Assembly: GCA_002786065.1 (NCBI GenBank)
Contig: NHNY01000003.1
Location: 1 to 64,000, forward strand
From: Microcyclospora pomicola
Taxonomy: Eukaryota > Ascomycota > Dothideomycetes > Capnodiales
DNA length: 64,000 nucleotides
Direction of reading: 5' to 3'
Under the pieces are notes generated by a model, which did not search any database, had not been told where the DNA came from, and worked only from the letters and a program-made list of their open reading frames with translations. Shown here one piece after another: positions 23,403-35,700 of the stretch (positions within the stretch are counted from its first letter, which is position 1; every line of letters starts with the position of its first letter). The position numbers were made by a program, and so were the translations under genes.

Positions 23403-24296
23403 ATGGCTGCAGAGCTTCCTTCGCCACCCTTCATCCAAGTCCCTGGCATAGCCAACTTTCGAGGATTAGGCGGGCAAGAAATCGGTCCTGGTCTTGTCTT
23501 CCGCTCGGCAGATCCCAGTAAGGCCTCCAAGGATGGTCTCACAAAGATGAGCAAGGATCTAGGTACGGTTCGTCTCACATGATGCGGATCTTCATAAATA
23601 CCATCAGCAAACGCTAAGCTTGAGTGTATCGCCACAGGAATCCGAGTAGTATTCGATCTCCGCTCAGCGCCCGAAATCAGACGTGATGGCCCGGAGTGGG
23701 CAGGTGTGGCTATCGACGAAGTCAACATCTTTGGACCTTATGGGATGCAGCGAGAATGGGTACCGGTCTTCGCAGACAAGGGATATGATCCTACACAAAT
23801 CGCATTGCGGTATAAAGAATACGCTCGCTCCGGACATGAAGGCTTCGTGAAAGCATATAAGGACATACTCGAGGCGGCACCTACAGCCTATACCAAGATC
23901 TTCAAGCATCTGGCAGCGCCCAAACCTAGCCCATGTCTGGTACATTGTACGGCTGGGAAGGATCGTACTGGCATCCTCGTCGCTCTGCTGTATATGCTCG
24001 CCGGAGCTCCCAAGGAAGAGATCGCCCAGGAGTATGCGCTCACCGATCTTGGACTGGCAGAATTGAAACCCCTCTTCATCGAGCGAATGCTGAAGAATCC
24101 GGCATTCGAGAGGAATGCCGAGGGTATCAACAATGCGCTGGGCAGCAAGAAGGAGAATATGGAATTCACGATTGATATGATCGAGGCCGACTTTGGCGGC
24201 GCCAGGAATTACATGAAGAATCAATGTGGCATGTCTGATGAGGAGATTGAGAGTCTGAGAAGGAATATCACTGAAGGATCGCTGGCTAGCATGTAG
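23403..24296 (+). CDS. Dual-specificity/tyrosine phosphatase (Y_phosphatase3 type)
   Basis: Two exons, 23403-23562 and 23638-24296, with a 75-nt intron (GTACGG...CCACAG), giving 272 residues. I took the ATG at 23403 (MAAELPSPPF); an in-frame ATG lies nine codons earlier. The N-terminal part GIANFRGLGG followed by GLVFRSADPS and VVFDLRS is the standard opening of the protein tyrosine phosphatase-like family found in bacteria and fungi. The active-site loop HCTAGKDRTG (Cys157, Arg163) has the intact HCX5R signature, with a general-acid region upstream. Such enzymes remove phosphate from phosphotyrosine or phosphoinositides in the cytosol; the target cannot be told from sequence. Confidence 0.9.
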
Positions 24297-24538
24297 GTAT
24301 CGCTACGAGTAATCCACGTGCGTTCAGCCTGGCTTATTGCATTGTTGCGCTGAGAGCATGCTCCCGTACACAGTACAGTATTCCCATGTTGCAACGGCCC
24401 TTCGCCACGGATATCGGGAATCACGATACATCGAGTGAATTGCTACAACAGTAAACAGATTGCACTCTGTGGGAGGCTGGGACCCCATATCGTCATACAT
24501 AGGGCACTGCTGATTCGAACGCCCAACCCTCCATGGCT

Positions 24539-25825
24539 CTATTCCGGCTCGGAAGCAGAGGGACAGTCCGCAGGCCATATGTTCCGAGATCTGGTTGTTC
24601 TGTGGAGCTGATCGCTGCCATTTTGAGATGACATGGGCGACCGCTCGCTGAGAATCCTACAGCCCACCCCGTCTACGTGACCGAGAGACAACAAAGGCAA
24701 GTTTCCTTTAGATCCTGAGTCTGAAGCGCTCAAGCGAGGTCTATGTGTAACTGAATGAGACTCGGTGCGATCGATACGCATGAGGTCCCTCGTTGTAAAG
24801 CGGCGAATGAAGCCTTTGAAGACAGGCATCGTTGCCGTGACCAATGCAGAGCAGATGAGAACTTGTTGCCAGGCCGATGGGCCCACGATATCGATAGCGG
24901 GGTGGGACGATGAGACAAATCTGGCGTAAGAAACCACGAACACGATGGAGATTGCAATGTTACTGATGTTGTGGATTAGCAATCGCTTGGTTGTCATTGA
25001 AAGTGGTAGTCAACGCACAAGCATCGGAAGCCGAAAAGCAGTGTAACAACCGCTTTTTTGCGGCGGTCCATGCGCAAGGGAAGGGCGAGCCAAACGGGGA
25101 GAGCTACTAGACCGAGCTCAAGGATGCAGTCAATGCCGGCAATGGTGCTCCAGCGAGAGATCTGTTCGACTTGTGTCAGCTTTCCAACGCCGGAACTGCG
25201 AGCATAAATGAACATACAAGGCTGTATTCTACACTGTGACTTGGTCCACGCCCAATCGATATGATCATAGGTGCAGCACAGGTCCAAACAAGGCAAACTC
25301 CACCGTAAACCTTGCAGACTAGAGTGGCTCCTCGATTGCCTCGCGTGAACAAAGCTTGAATGAACAATACAACGCTGTACTTGATAAGCCCGAGGGCGAT
25401 CAGGAGAGTTATGTGCGATGCGAACACAAGCTAAGCGATGATCAGCGAGATTGCGTTGTTCGGGTATGTGTTCTGCTGCGAACTTACATGGCAAATGCGC
25501 CTCGAGGACTCGAGGCCCACTAGAAATGTGGCCTTACCCAACCCTTCCGAGAGTGCTATGTATATACAAGACCAATGTGCAGCGCTGAACAGCTGACCAT
25601 CGTAATCAGCAGTCTGCTTACCCATAGATAGGGTGTAGGATCGGAGCTCACATATGCAATACTTAGTGCGATATCATCGCGAGCAGGCTGACCCCATTTG
25701 ACAATGACCCTCGTGATGAGAAAGAAGATGGAGTACATCAGCGACAGTATGGATAGCACCTAGAGCCATGCCTGCTGCTCGTACTTGGTCACGACTGCGA
25801 ATCGATTCCCGTCAGGGTAGATCAT
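24539..25825 (-). pseudogene. Pth11-like/rhodopsin-fold fungal membrane receptor, damaged
   Basis: Five exons can be joined: 25825-25652, 25592-25488, 25430-25218, 25179-25019 and 24962-24539 (358 sense codons if read through). The protein has about seven membrane spans. It shows family hallmarks: NRFAVV near the start, ARDDIAL after span 1, GLGK after span 2, QISRWSTIAGIDCILE before span 5, and TATMPVFKGFIRRF at the end of the last span. Such proteins are plasma-membrane sensors related to Pth11. Two oddities argue for damage. An in-frame TAG at 25760-25762 lies just before span 1, in a context where relatives read on. The third intron would be only 38 nt, unusually short; the alternative is a frame slip. 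Start at a downstream ATG in span 1 (LSLMYSIFF) could still give a protein, so it may be recently damaged or polymorphic. The long hydrophilic tail is normal. Confidence 0.6.
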
Positions 25826-26350
25826 GGCGATCTGGAACGATCTGGTCTGCGGATCTTAGGAGGCCTGACGGCGGAAGAGAAAAGATGACTGCGCTACTTA
25901 GTTGCGCACGATAGTCCAGATAGGTGTATGTCTTGGCCCGGCGGAACGGAGATTCATTCCGGAAATGCGATCACAGTAGGGGTATATGCGTGGTGTCGGT
26001 GCTATTCTACGGTACACGTACTTGCTTCAGGCTCCACGGCAGTCGAGAACGCATGTGGGCCACACATGGCAGCAGCTATTTTCCATGAACACGTGCCTCC
26101 TCAATGTTAGGGTGCCACTTGCCACGCGGAAAAGCACACCACATGTCCTTGTCTGCTGTGACGGATGGAACACGCGAACGAATCCAATTACAGTGTGTGT
26201 TCACAGTTTGAGCTGATGAGCAGGTCCCGTAGCAGGCATCTGTAGCGAGGAGTATGCCGATCAATGGTGTGGTCTTGTGATTCAGCTTTCACTTGTTTCA
26301 AGATGCTAAGATGCCTAGTCAACGAAGTATGTAACAAGTCGACACATGAC
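25826..26350. other. Intergenic, no gene seen
   Basis: About 520 bp between the receptor 5' end and the 3' end of the dehydrogenase-like gene. No supported frame. Confidence 0.5.
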
Positions 26351-27514
26351 TTATGCATCCTTCTTCCCAGCCGCTTGCACCTTTGCAAGGTTCATCCTTT
26401 CGATACAGTCCGGTACACCCCTCTTCAATCCGTCTCGAACACTAACGAGTGGCTCGTAGCCGAGCCTGTGTTTCGCCTTCGCAACAGAGTAATACCTGGT
26501 CATGCAGCTCAACCTCACCTTCATCATAGACAGAGGCGGATCGCCCAGCCTGAACAGCCAGAATATCCATTCCAGAATACCTGCAATGACCAACGCGCCG
26601 GATCGTGGGATGGTCCAAATCTGATTGGGTGTTGTCGTGTCACCAGCGAGCTTCCAAACGGTCCGGGTGAAGTCCCAGAAGTGTACCGGCTCGTCATTGG
26701 TGATGAAGAAAGCTTCTCCGTCGACCTTCGCGTCACTGTCTGGTCGGGTCCTTTGCTGACTGGCAAGTGCAGCAACAGCCAGATAATGCGCATGCGCCAC
26801 GTTTGTGTTTTCTGTGAAATCAAAAAGGTTGTCATTGGAGCCGAGCTGAACCTTAGTGCGACCTTGTTGGAATGCTGCAAGCATGCCGGGGAGCAAGGTC
26901 AAATCTCCCACTCCGAAGATTCCTGAAGGGCGCAGGGCACAGGTCTGGAAGTTTGGGAACTTCGCCGTGCGGTTTTCTCCAAGCACGTAAGTCTCGGCGA
27001 GGGCCTGTTGACATTAGTGACTGATGTAAGAGACGGTGGCGAGGCTACTTACCTTGGTGTGTGTGTAGAACTCGGGTTGTCCGTCACCAGTGACCAACGG
27101 GTAAGTTTCATTCGCGTTGATCAGATCAGTCTCCCCATCCGATACCACACTCGCCGAGCTCGTGTACACGAGACTCGTCACTCCGGCCTGCTGAGCCGCT
27201 TCTACCACCACTTTCGTCCCCTCGACATTGACCTTGTACATGATGCCCTTCGGAGCATCGAACCTCGGGCTTGCCACATGGATGACGGCATTGGGTTTCA
27301 CGACTGCGAAGACCTTTTGCATCGACGCGCGGTCCGTGAGATCACCCGTATGGTATGTGACACCCCCCACACGCTGCGCTGGTTCTCTGATGTCGATGCT
27401 GTGTAGAGTCGCGCATTTCCTGCTGGAGAAGAGGGCAAGGATCTGGCTCGCTAGACCTCCGCTTCCTCCAGTGACAAGGACGACCCCGAACTCGCCGGCA
27501 TCTCGCGGAGCCAT
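26351..27514 (-). CDS. 3-beta-hydroxysteroid dehydrogenase/Erg26-like NAD-dependent enzyme
   Basis: Two exons, 27514-27053 and 27004-26351, with a 48-nt intron (GTAAGT...CAACAG), giving 371 residues. The ATG at 27514 (MAPRDAGEFG) is chosen because it places the cofactor loop TGGSGGLAS at 15-23; the open frame extends 47 codons upstream with unlikely residues. It is an extended SDR: DIRE ends beta-2 (NAD-type), NVEGTK follows, then catalytic Ser in YTSSASVV and the Tyr150-x3-Lys154 pair in YTHTK. The rest matches 3-beta-HSD/sterol-4-alpha-carboxylate 3-dehydrogenase (Erg26) relatives, including the ALRPSGIFG stretch and a hydrophobic segment, GALVIAGILEWIFWLF, suited to membrane or lipid-droplet contact. 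It may be a paralog acting on other sterols or secondary metabolites, not the core ergosterol enzyme. Confidence 0.85.
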
Positions 27515-28725
27515 CTTGTGATTTCTGGTGTCTCCAGATGATCTGCGTGACGAAGACCGTATTTCTTGCAAGTGATTGGATGAGAGCGCAGCGCAAGACT
27601 CAATAATGTAGGAGGTATCCTGCCTCAATAAATTCATCAGACCACCCGACTCCACAGGTCCCTGGCGTTGGCGTTGGCGCTAACTGTTATTGATGGATGA
27701 AATTAGACCAACATCCATGCTCGAGAGTTGCTTCACATACATCCTACTTGACTACACATGACTTTACGGGATCCCATATTCCTGTGTGTACAGCAATGAC
27801 ATGAACATCATCGTCCAATGTAGGGACCTTATCGAAGTGAGGTATGTGTTTGCTTAACCATCAAGATCCGGCAAGAATCCTGTAAATCCACTAGACATAC
27901 CTGTGGCTGCCCAATGCCTAGGTTTCATTACTATGTAGTAAATTTACAATATCCAGGATGGATAGATAGGTACCTCCCAGTATGTCTATAGGTGCATGCC
28001 TCGATTAGCATACACAACCATGCGCTGTACGTCTTTCCGCCTCAATAATTTATGATCTGTGAGGTAATTCCAAGTGCAGCTTCGCAAGCCAACAAACATG
28101 CATTTATTTGGCAGTGACCGGGAAACAAGATTTGTCAATCACAGCTTTCACCACTATCCCGGAGACACCGCATACTCGGGTCAAGGAATCTGTAGCCGTA
28201 AGGTAATCGCTAGAACCAGGTTCGAATATCCGATCGGTAGATTCTCGTATTTCCGCAAATCTTGATGCTGCTCCTAATTTAGCTCAAATCTTTCCCGACT
28301 TCGTCATTAACGTCACAAGTACATGACAAGATGATGCATGCATGCCATGCAGTGCGTGGCAGCCCCGTTCGTGGCAAGCAGCCCTCGTGGCTGCATGCTA
28401 AGGGAACGGCAGTGTGAGCCGGGTGCTCCTGGACATATGGAGACCGCGACCGGGTACGAATGGCACGCATCAATACCTGACGGGTCCTTCAAACATAGTC
28501 GCATATGCTTTATGGTCCCTATCTGGGCCTCGCTGACAGAATCATGACAAGTGCTACATGTCAGTGTAGAGCCTTTGCAATCTTACCTACCTATGAGCAC
28601 ATCATTCCGAGCGACCTTGTCTTGTGGAAAACCTGCGCGGATTCCATTCAGAGGATTTGACCTTTATCATCCCCCTGACATATCTCACTGCTAGCATACC
28701 TACCTTCACTCTATAACACGCCAAC
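27515..28725. other. Intergenic, no gene seen
   Basis: About 1.2 kb between divergent genes, so two promoters. It has a GATGCATGCATGCCATGCA run near 28,332 and TTACCTACCTA / CATACCTACCTTC words at 28,584 and 28,696, close to the permease start. Confidence 0.55.
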
Positions 28726-30588
28726 ATGCACCATGAACAGATGGGTCCAGAAGTTGCCACAGATGAAGATGGCTTGTATATGCCAGCAGTTACACCTGGA
28801 GCGACGAACGAAAAACTTGGTTCCAGCAATGACCGTCGTGACATGGTACGGATGGGAAAACGACAGGAGCTGCGACGCAACTTCGAGTTCTTCTCCCTGT
28901 GGGGATATGCTGTGATCCTTGGCTGTACATGGGAGTGGTCTTTGGCCAGTGGCGTTTTCAGTCTGACCAACGGTGGAACCGCGGGCGCCATATGGATGTT
29001 CCTTGTGGTCTGTTTCGGCATGACATTTGTGATGCTCAGCATGGCGGAGATGGCCAGCAGTAAGTGCAGTCAACATTCAGTGTCGACAGCGCTGATACCG
29101 AAAGATAGTCGCGCCGACCTCTGGCGGCCAATACCACTGGGTGCGACCATACTCTGTGCATTGTAAGCATATCATGATACTGACGCCGCAGATAGGTCTC
29201 CGAGTTCTCACCTAGCAAACACCAACGATCTCTCTCCTACGTGACCGGATGGTTCGCCTTACTCGGCTGGCAAACCAGTCTTGTTGGGACTGCTTTAGCC
29301 GCCGGCCAGCAATTCGAGGCCATGATCGCGCTCAGCGATCCGACTTATGTGATCCGAGGCTGGCAAGGTTGCCTGTTCACGATCGGAATAACGGCAGTCT
29401 CGATAGTTTTCAACACGGTGCTTTATCGTCACCTTCCGCTCATGGAGGGTATCATCATTGTGTTCCACATCTTTGGCTTCCTCGCGATCGTCGTGGTAAG
29501 CTTTTCTGAGTTGCGTATGAGCTCAACATCCCTGGTAGCTAAACGACTGCCAGATCCTTTGGGTGATGGGGCCTCGAGGGGGATCTGAGGTGGTGACAAC
29601 TTTTGAGGACAACGGCTGGCCAAGCACCGGTATATCATGTTTGGTGGGCATACTGTCACCGATCATTACCCTCGTGGGCGCAGACTCGCAAAGTCACCTC
29701 AGTGAAGAGGTATGGAATGTGTCATTCGTTCTACCCCGAGCCATGGTGGCGACAGCAGCCGCAAACTACACCATGGGCTTCGTGATGGTATTGGTAAGTT
29801 TCCTTCGCGGCCAATGTTACCGATATACCCAGACTGATTGGGCGCGACAGACCATAATGTTCACGATCGGGCCGGACATTGACGACGTCCTCTCTAGTCG
29901 ACTTGGTGTCCCTTGGGTACAGATCCTCCATAACGCTACAGACTCATACCCAGCAACTATGACCCTTACTTGTGTTGTTGGCATGCTCATCACCTGCTGT
30001 CTCATCAACAACGTTACAACTGCTTCACGCCAGTTGTGGTCGTTCAGTAGAGACGGCGGCGTGCCCTTTTCCGCCTTCTTCGCTGAAGTCAGATCTGGAT
30101 GGGATGTGCCGGTGAACGCGATGATTTTCACACTCGCCATCACGGTGGTGCTCAGCCTTTTCATCATCGGATCGCCGGTCGCATTCTCCATCTTGACAAG
30201 CTTGAGTCTGACGGGGCTCATTTCTTCTTACCTCCTAGCTGTATCATGTGTACTCTGGAAGCGCATACGCGGCGGGAAACTCCCTCCTGGGCGATTTGAT
30301 CTGGGCCGGTTCGGCATCATTTGCAACAGTATCGCCGTGGCGTTCTTACTGCTGGTATTTGGTGAGTCTGCTCCGACGTGTGTCTAATAAGAGACAAGAG
30401 GCACGGCACTGACGATCGTGATCACAGTCTTCATGTTCTTTCCCACTGCGCCAGATCCTGTTCCAAAGAGCATGAACTGGAGTGTTGTAGTCTACGGCGC
30501 CGTTGTTGTGCTGTTTACCGTGTTTTTCTTCTTGCGGGCACGGAAGACATATGTGGGACCGGTGGAACATGTTAGAAAAGACCTGTAG
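28726..30588 (+). CDS. Amino-acid/GABA permease (APC family)
   Basis: Six exons: 28726-29059, 29109-29140, 29196-29495, 29554-29793, 29851-30361 and 30428-30588. All five introns are 49-66 nt with GT-AG ends, and every junction keeps the frame, giving 525 residues. Exon 2 is only 32 nt. The sequence is a typical fungal GABA/choline-type APC transporter of 12 membrane spans. It has a hydrophilic N-terminus, FSLWGYAVILGCTWEW at span 1, GGTAGAIW, APTSGGQYHWV at span 3, and ASRQLWSFSRDGGVPF after span 8. It should import amino acids or related amines across the plasma membrane by proton symport. Substrate is unknown. It is the most intron-rich gene in the window apart from the DUF8032 and receptor genes. 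Confidence 0.92.
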
Positions 30589-30880
30589 AAGACCTACCAA
30601 AACAAACACCTATTCGTGCGCACCTCGTCCATAACGTTCCTGTGGTGACCATGATGTAGCTCTTATTGAATGACTAAAATGTTGTCGAACTTTCATGTTG
30701 TTCAGGATGAGCTCATCGGGCCGACCACCAGCCGATGGACATCGGACTTGTCGTTAGGACCACCAGTAACACAACTACCGTAAGCATCCTTCATACACGG
30801 CTCGTATCGACTCGGCTCCATCTCATTACTGCCTGACCTCTGGTCCTCTCCTTACGTTCTGGCAACTCGCCATCGCTGCG

Positions 30881-31342
30881 ATGCCGTCTTCATGTAAAGA
30901 CATCAGTAAGCTCCAAGCTCTTCTTACCAGATCAGGTCATCTTGACTGAGCACCACGAACAGGAGCAGCACTAGCCATCTGCCTACAGAACTCCGACTGC
31001 GTCCTGGTTCATCGCAACACACCAGCCGATTGCCTACGATATCCGCTCTCCGAGACTCTCCCGACGACCTGTCAGCAATTAAAGCATGGCTACGGCGAGT
31101 GCAAGCGCGGCATGATCGACATGCGGAAACGCTTTCGCGGCAACAAGCCAATCTCGACAAGTCAAGAGCTCGAAGCTGGGGGTGGTGAGGCTGGGACGAA
31201 CGTGGGAGGAGGCATGTTGTATGCTGGAGGTAAATCGTATAGCGATGTCAAGAGCACGGATGGCAGAGAGGATCAAGCGAGGGGAGACGAATTCGAGAAA
31301 TTCGTGCGCAATGATGGGATTGAAGACTTGAGAAAGAAGTGA
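30881..31342 (+). CDS. PET191: Cytochrome c oxidase assembly factor Pet191
   Basis: Two exons: 30881-30905 (only 25 nt) and 30963-31342, joined over a 57-nt intron (GTAAGC...GAACAG), giving 134 residues. The short first exon hides the gene from simple ORF searches. The N-terminal 74 residues match Pet191: start MPSSCKDIRAALAICLQ, then HRNTPADCLR, LPTTCQQLKHGYGECKRG and MIDMRKRFRGNKP. Six cysteines at 5, 15, 21, 32, 45 and 55 give CX9C, CX10C and CX9C spacings, the known Pet191 pattern. The protein lives in the mitochondrial intermembrane space or on the inner membrane and is needed to assemble complex IV. The C-terminal 60 residues are Gly/acidic and variable, as in other filamentous fungi. 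Confidence 0.92.
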
Positions 31343-32308
31343 ACGGATTCCGTGATTTGCTCTCGCGTTGAAACCTCTTGGAATCGAGAGTGTAGCGAGA
31401 ACTCTTGAAAGATTTAGCGGCATATGGGATGGCGTTTTGATACATTGAGCCACGCATGTGTATTATAGGACTTGTGAGCTTATACTCTAGGCATAAGCGC
31501 AGAGAAGATTTGTACGGCTGCCCTTCGCGGGATCACAGGAACATACATCTCCTTTCTCGGAAGCGCAGGAAGAGACGACGAATAGCGCTGGACGATGAGC
31601 ACCACGGAAAGGCTGCTGCTTGGGGTGCATTGCGCGCGACTGTCGCGCAAACTACAGTGGGAAGCAATGCTCAGTACTTCTACCGGGCCGTCCGTGGCTT
31701 CTATCCTCGGTCACTGTCCACGATCTCACGAGCCAAATCTTGTTCGGAGGACAGAAACGACCAAACTCCCGCTTGTACCCTTCCGGGCGTTTTGTTTGGA
31801 ATGAGGCTTGGAGCGTCGCACCCTGGTTTCCGATTCATGCGACCGCGAGAATTGCACTTGTTGCTGAATCGACCCAGTCCATGTGTGTAAGCACAGAGAG
31901 GACAACGACGTCGGACGATGCCAAACTTTACACACTCCTCTGATATGGCATATCCCAAAGGTTGCCGCGGTTGGATCGAGTGGTTGGAGCCCCGATTTGT
32001 GTGCGCGCGGCAAAGCTACCTTAGCTCACAATGCTGCTGTGTTGCACCAATCACAAACGCCGATCTGACGCCGAACCATCTTCCGCCAACAACAAGCACA
32101 TCAACTTTCTATCCATAGCACTGACATGCTACCATCGTCGCCAACTTGGGTGCAAGCGCTAAGCGGCGACATAGGATGCCGCTGTGCCGCAATAGCTCGA
32201 CAGTATCAGTAATTTCTCGTTAAGTATAGCTGCTGTGCCTCGTAGGTACACCTGCAACTTCTACAATTCCATTTGAAGCACCTCTCCGGTTGTGCTCTTC
32301 CCTTCTCC
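31343..32308. other. Intergenic, no gene seen
   Basis: About 970 bp between PET191 and the surface-protein gene. The frame at 31456-31890 has no domain and poor composition for a protein. It contains the promoter of the next gene. Confidence 0.5.
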
Positions 32309-34702
32309 ATGCGGCAAAGTATTGTAAAAGGTGTGGCCACGGTCGCTTTTCTGGTGGTTCCAGGTTGGTGACCAGACATTCGTCCTCGGTCGCAAGGCAA
32401 GATTGTTAACCACAACCTCAGCCAGCACGAAAACCTCAAATAGTTCATATCCGATCACGACAAGTGCTTTTGTTGCCAACAGCTCGTTACCTTGGAAGAC
32501 AAATGGTAGCGACCTGCCCATACCAGGCCGCATCGATGCTTCAGACTGCCCAGAACGCTGCACGGCTATCTGTCCTGCCAGTAGATCTGATTGTCTCAGC
32601 GCTGCCAGCAGTGTGGCACGAACATGCTCACCGCAATGGGAGGCCTACTCAAAAGCTGCTGCATCTTGGTCATCTCGAAACATCATCACATCTGGATCTT
32701 TTATCGGTACTATGGTGGCCACTGAGGACCTCATTACTTCATACTTCACGTCTAGCAGCACTGATACGGACTACGTGATGACCAACCATTTTGGCAGTAC
32801 CTATCACCCGGTCTACGTCTTTGGCTCTGCGAGTGTAAGCGTCAGCCAATATCTTATTACCTTTTCCTATGTCGGTGCAAGCTCGTACCAAATCACAGAC
32901 GAAGTCAAGACTTTCAGCAACACAGATGGCCTGCGAGTCACCACTGTTCGAGAAGAGCTTGCTTCTATTCAAGGTTTCCAATCCCCAAAACCCTACTGCG
33001 CCGTGATCGATGCTGTACCTCGCGACTGCGGCCAATGCACCATTGGTATGATCTCTCAAATTGTACGTTTGCGAAGAGTAACGCTGACATCTCTTCGTGA
33101 AAACTCAGGCGGCGGTACAGTCCAGCTCTATTACTGGGCCGAGTCTGCAACCAGATCATCTGCAGTATCTGCATCGGTGCAGCTTCCCGTCAATGTGACA
33201 ACAACTTTGGCTACTCGAATTGTGACGGTAGACGGCATCACTATGACTAGTCCATCAGTATACATTTCTATGCAAACAGCCCTAGCTGTAAACTCCTGCG
33301 GCCACGTTGGAGCCAACAATACAGGGACTGTTCTGACGATGCGTCCCCAAGATGTCAGCACGATATTCGGATCGCATACCGGAACCGCAACAGGCGGATG
33401 GAACCCTCCGTGGCAGCCAGATCAAGTGTCCAGAATCAATTATGCCAACCTTGGCGGAGTTGTGCCTGCCTCGATCTACGAGCAAAACCAAAATTGTGAG
33501 CCCTGGGGATGTGCCATCATCTACAACAATGATTACAACCCGTGGCTCGTAGTGCCCTCGCAGCTGAGGACAATGGACCCTGCTTGGGCAAGTTGTGATC
33601 TTAACCTTGGTGGTGTGGTCAGTTTTACCAAGTTCGTATTCTTTGAGGTGACATCCATCTGACAGCTCGATCACAGTATGACCCGCCCTATGCTCTGGCT
33701 GCGGCGGAGAGTGTCCAAGGCCTATCGATACCGGCAGATGCTACAAGGTCGAGTGCTGGTCATACAACAACATCAGCTTCGCCATCGTCCACGATGACTG
33801 ACCCACTCCCACTGCAAACGCAACAAGTGGGGCATGCTACGGCTTTGTCGGTAATCGCCAGTAGTTCGAAAGGCACAATGTTCGCAGGACAATCCCCGGC
33901 ACCGTTTGCAAGCATTCTGAAGACGAGTAGAGCGAAGAGTGAATCAGAACTCCCATCGGGCGGCCATGGTGGGAGCGTTGCTCAAAGCAGTCTCAGCACA
34001 AACAGCGATGGCACCAGCGCTTTCGCATCAACAGCTACCGACCACTCAACCACATATCGGAGCTCTGACACAACAGCCGCGGCAGCCGACATTCCGCGTA
34101 GTACGGTCCGAACAGCGGGTACGTGTCCCATCACCAAGTTATCAGAGGGAGGAACTGATGCTGGCTCGGCAACAACAGCATCTGTTGGCGGGGTGTCATA
34201 CCTGAGTCAAGCGCAGCAACTGACGACTGCATCGGTCGATAATTCTCCAAGCATGGCAGTCTTATGGAGTCTGCATACGTCGAGCAGCGCGATGTTACCT
34301 GGACGAGAGTCCTCGGCAACGCCTTCACTGTCTGAAGCTTTGACATCTTCAACACATTCTCATGGCGATCAGGACCCCGGATCTGCACTCACTACAGACT
34401 CCATCGGAGCGGAGCACGCTATGCCTAGTAACCAGCCGTCCATTGTTTCCCTGCCACTGGTGCGTCAAAGCTCTTCAGCGCAAGATGGTCTCCAGACCGC
34501 CCTGTCATCTATGTCCAATACTCTCAGCACCACTATTCTCACATCTGGATCCGGTATCACTACCGATCAAATGCCTTCAGCACAGGCAACGAATGATGTG
34601 CGACCATCTCGCTCATCTGCTGAACAAAGTCGACGTACTCATATTTGGACAACTTTATGCATGGTTGCCGTCATTATCATCGACGGTATGATGCTCATAT
34701 GA
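32309..34702 (+). CDS. Ser/Thr-rich secreted or GPI-anchored surface protein
   Basis: Three exons proposed: 32309-32363, 32422-33617 and 33677-34702 (introns 58 and 59 nt), giving 758 residues. Exon 1 encodes MRQSIVKGVATVAFLVVP, a good signal peptide. It is not in the main frame, but joins in phase over GTTGGT...CCTCAG. The second intron (GTCAGT...TCACAG) links NLGGV to YDPPYALA, as expected for this uncharacterised fungal family. The globular part (to about 430) has many paired cysteines, N-glycosylation sites and the WLVVPSQLRTMDPAW stretch. The rest is a long Ser/Thr-rich stalk suited to O-mannosylation. It ends in a hydrophobic segment (TLCMVAVIIIDGMMLI) with no charged residue after it, as in a GPI-attachment signal. 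Likely a cell-wall or plasma-membrane surface protein. Function unknown. Confidence 0.78.
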
Positions 34703-35700
34703 TACGACGTCCGAGTGCTGACGGCTCGCCAAAATCGGGGGATGCATACGTGTGCAACACACGTAAGCATTGCCGTAAGCAGCGAGCTGTCCGTCGTTTC
34801 TACTCAGGGCCTCGACGCCATCCCGCTTTGAAGCCTAGCAACGTGCAGATGTGAGACGCCTCGCGAACCTGTACCCCTACTTGGGGAGCCACGACAGCAA
34901 TACTGCAACGAACCAAATTCTGCAACTCATTGCAAGACGAGGTTTGAGCGCTGACCAGCATCTTCGGCGGCTCTGACGAAAGCACGTATCAACATATACT
35001 GCCTGCACGTTCTCTTGCAACCAATCTGCAACGGTGGCTATACTTGTCGATAGTAGCTATAGCAGACAATTCGCTGATGCGGCATTACCAGGGGTCAGAC
35101 AGACCCAATGGAACCCTTCAGGATTCGAGGCTGAAACACACCAACAGCGGGATCTCCGCCACGAGCGTCACGTTCCCGCTTCTGGAAGATCCGCCGACTC
35201 GTCAGCTTCAAATTTCAAACATGCTCTACTCCACAACATCACCTTTCACCGCCGGTCTTGCTAGTCAGCTACACGATGACTGGGGTTATTGCTCGCATAT
35301 GTACCGGCTTGTGGCGCCGACAGTCGTTTGAACTCGGACCCGGGAAGCATGCGCGTCGGCTTGTAACTCGCTGGATCGGAGAAGCGTTGGAACATGGCCC
35401 CTGCTGAGGGACGCCTTGATCCCTTCGGCTTTCAGGATCGTGTTAGTGGGCGCCCTGACGATCCCTCGATATGCGTAACCATGAGATATATGTTCTATTG
35501 CTCAAATCTCTTCATGTCTCTGCTTCCTCCAGTGTGCCTGGTTTCGGATCATTCCCACGATTGGTCTTGCATTTCTGTCCTTTATCTTGTCGTGTCCTGC
35601 TATTCCTATCTTCCCGAGCTTCAGTTCTTTTGACGCAACGAGCCAGTCTCTTGCCTCATTACCTCTTTCGAAAAGACAGCGCTTCCCGCCCACCTCCACC
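34703..35700. other. Intergenic, no gene seen
   Basis: About 1 kb. The pyrimidine-rich stretch from about 35,510 to 35,700 is the likely GH128 promoter and leader, ending in CCACCTCCACCATG. The frame is open upstream of that ATG but looks non-coding. Confidence 0.5.

Noticed and set aside
21841-30588. Possible secondary-metabolite cluster (SDR, dehydrogenase, permease)
   Set aside because: No backbone synthase, no P450 and no cluster regulator; the enzymes are scattered with unrelated genes between.
31456-31890. 144-codon ORF after PET191
   Set aside because: Arg/His/Cys-rich sequence with no domain; overlapping frames on both strands are equally long.
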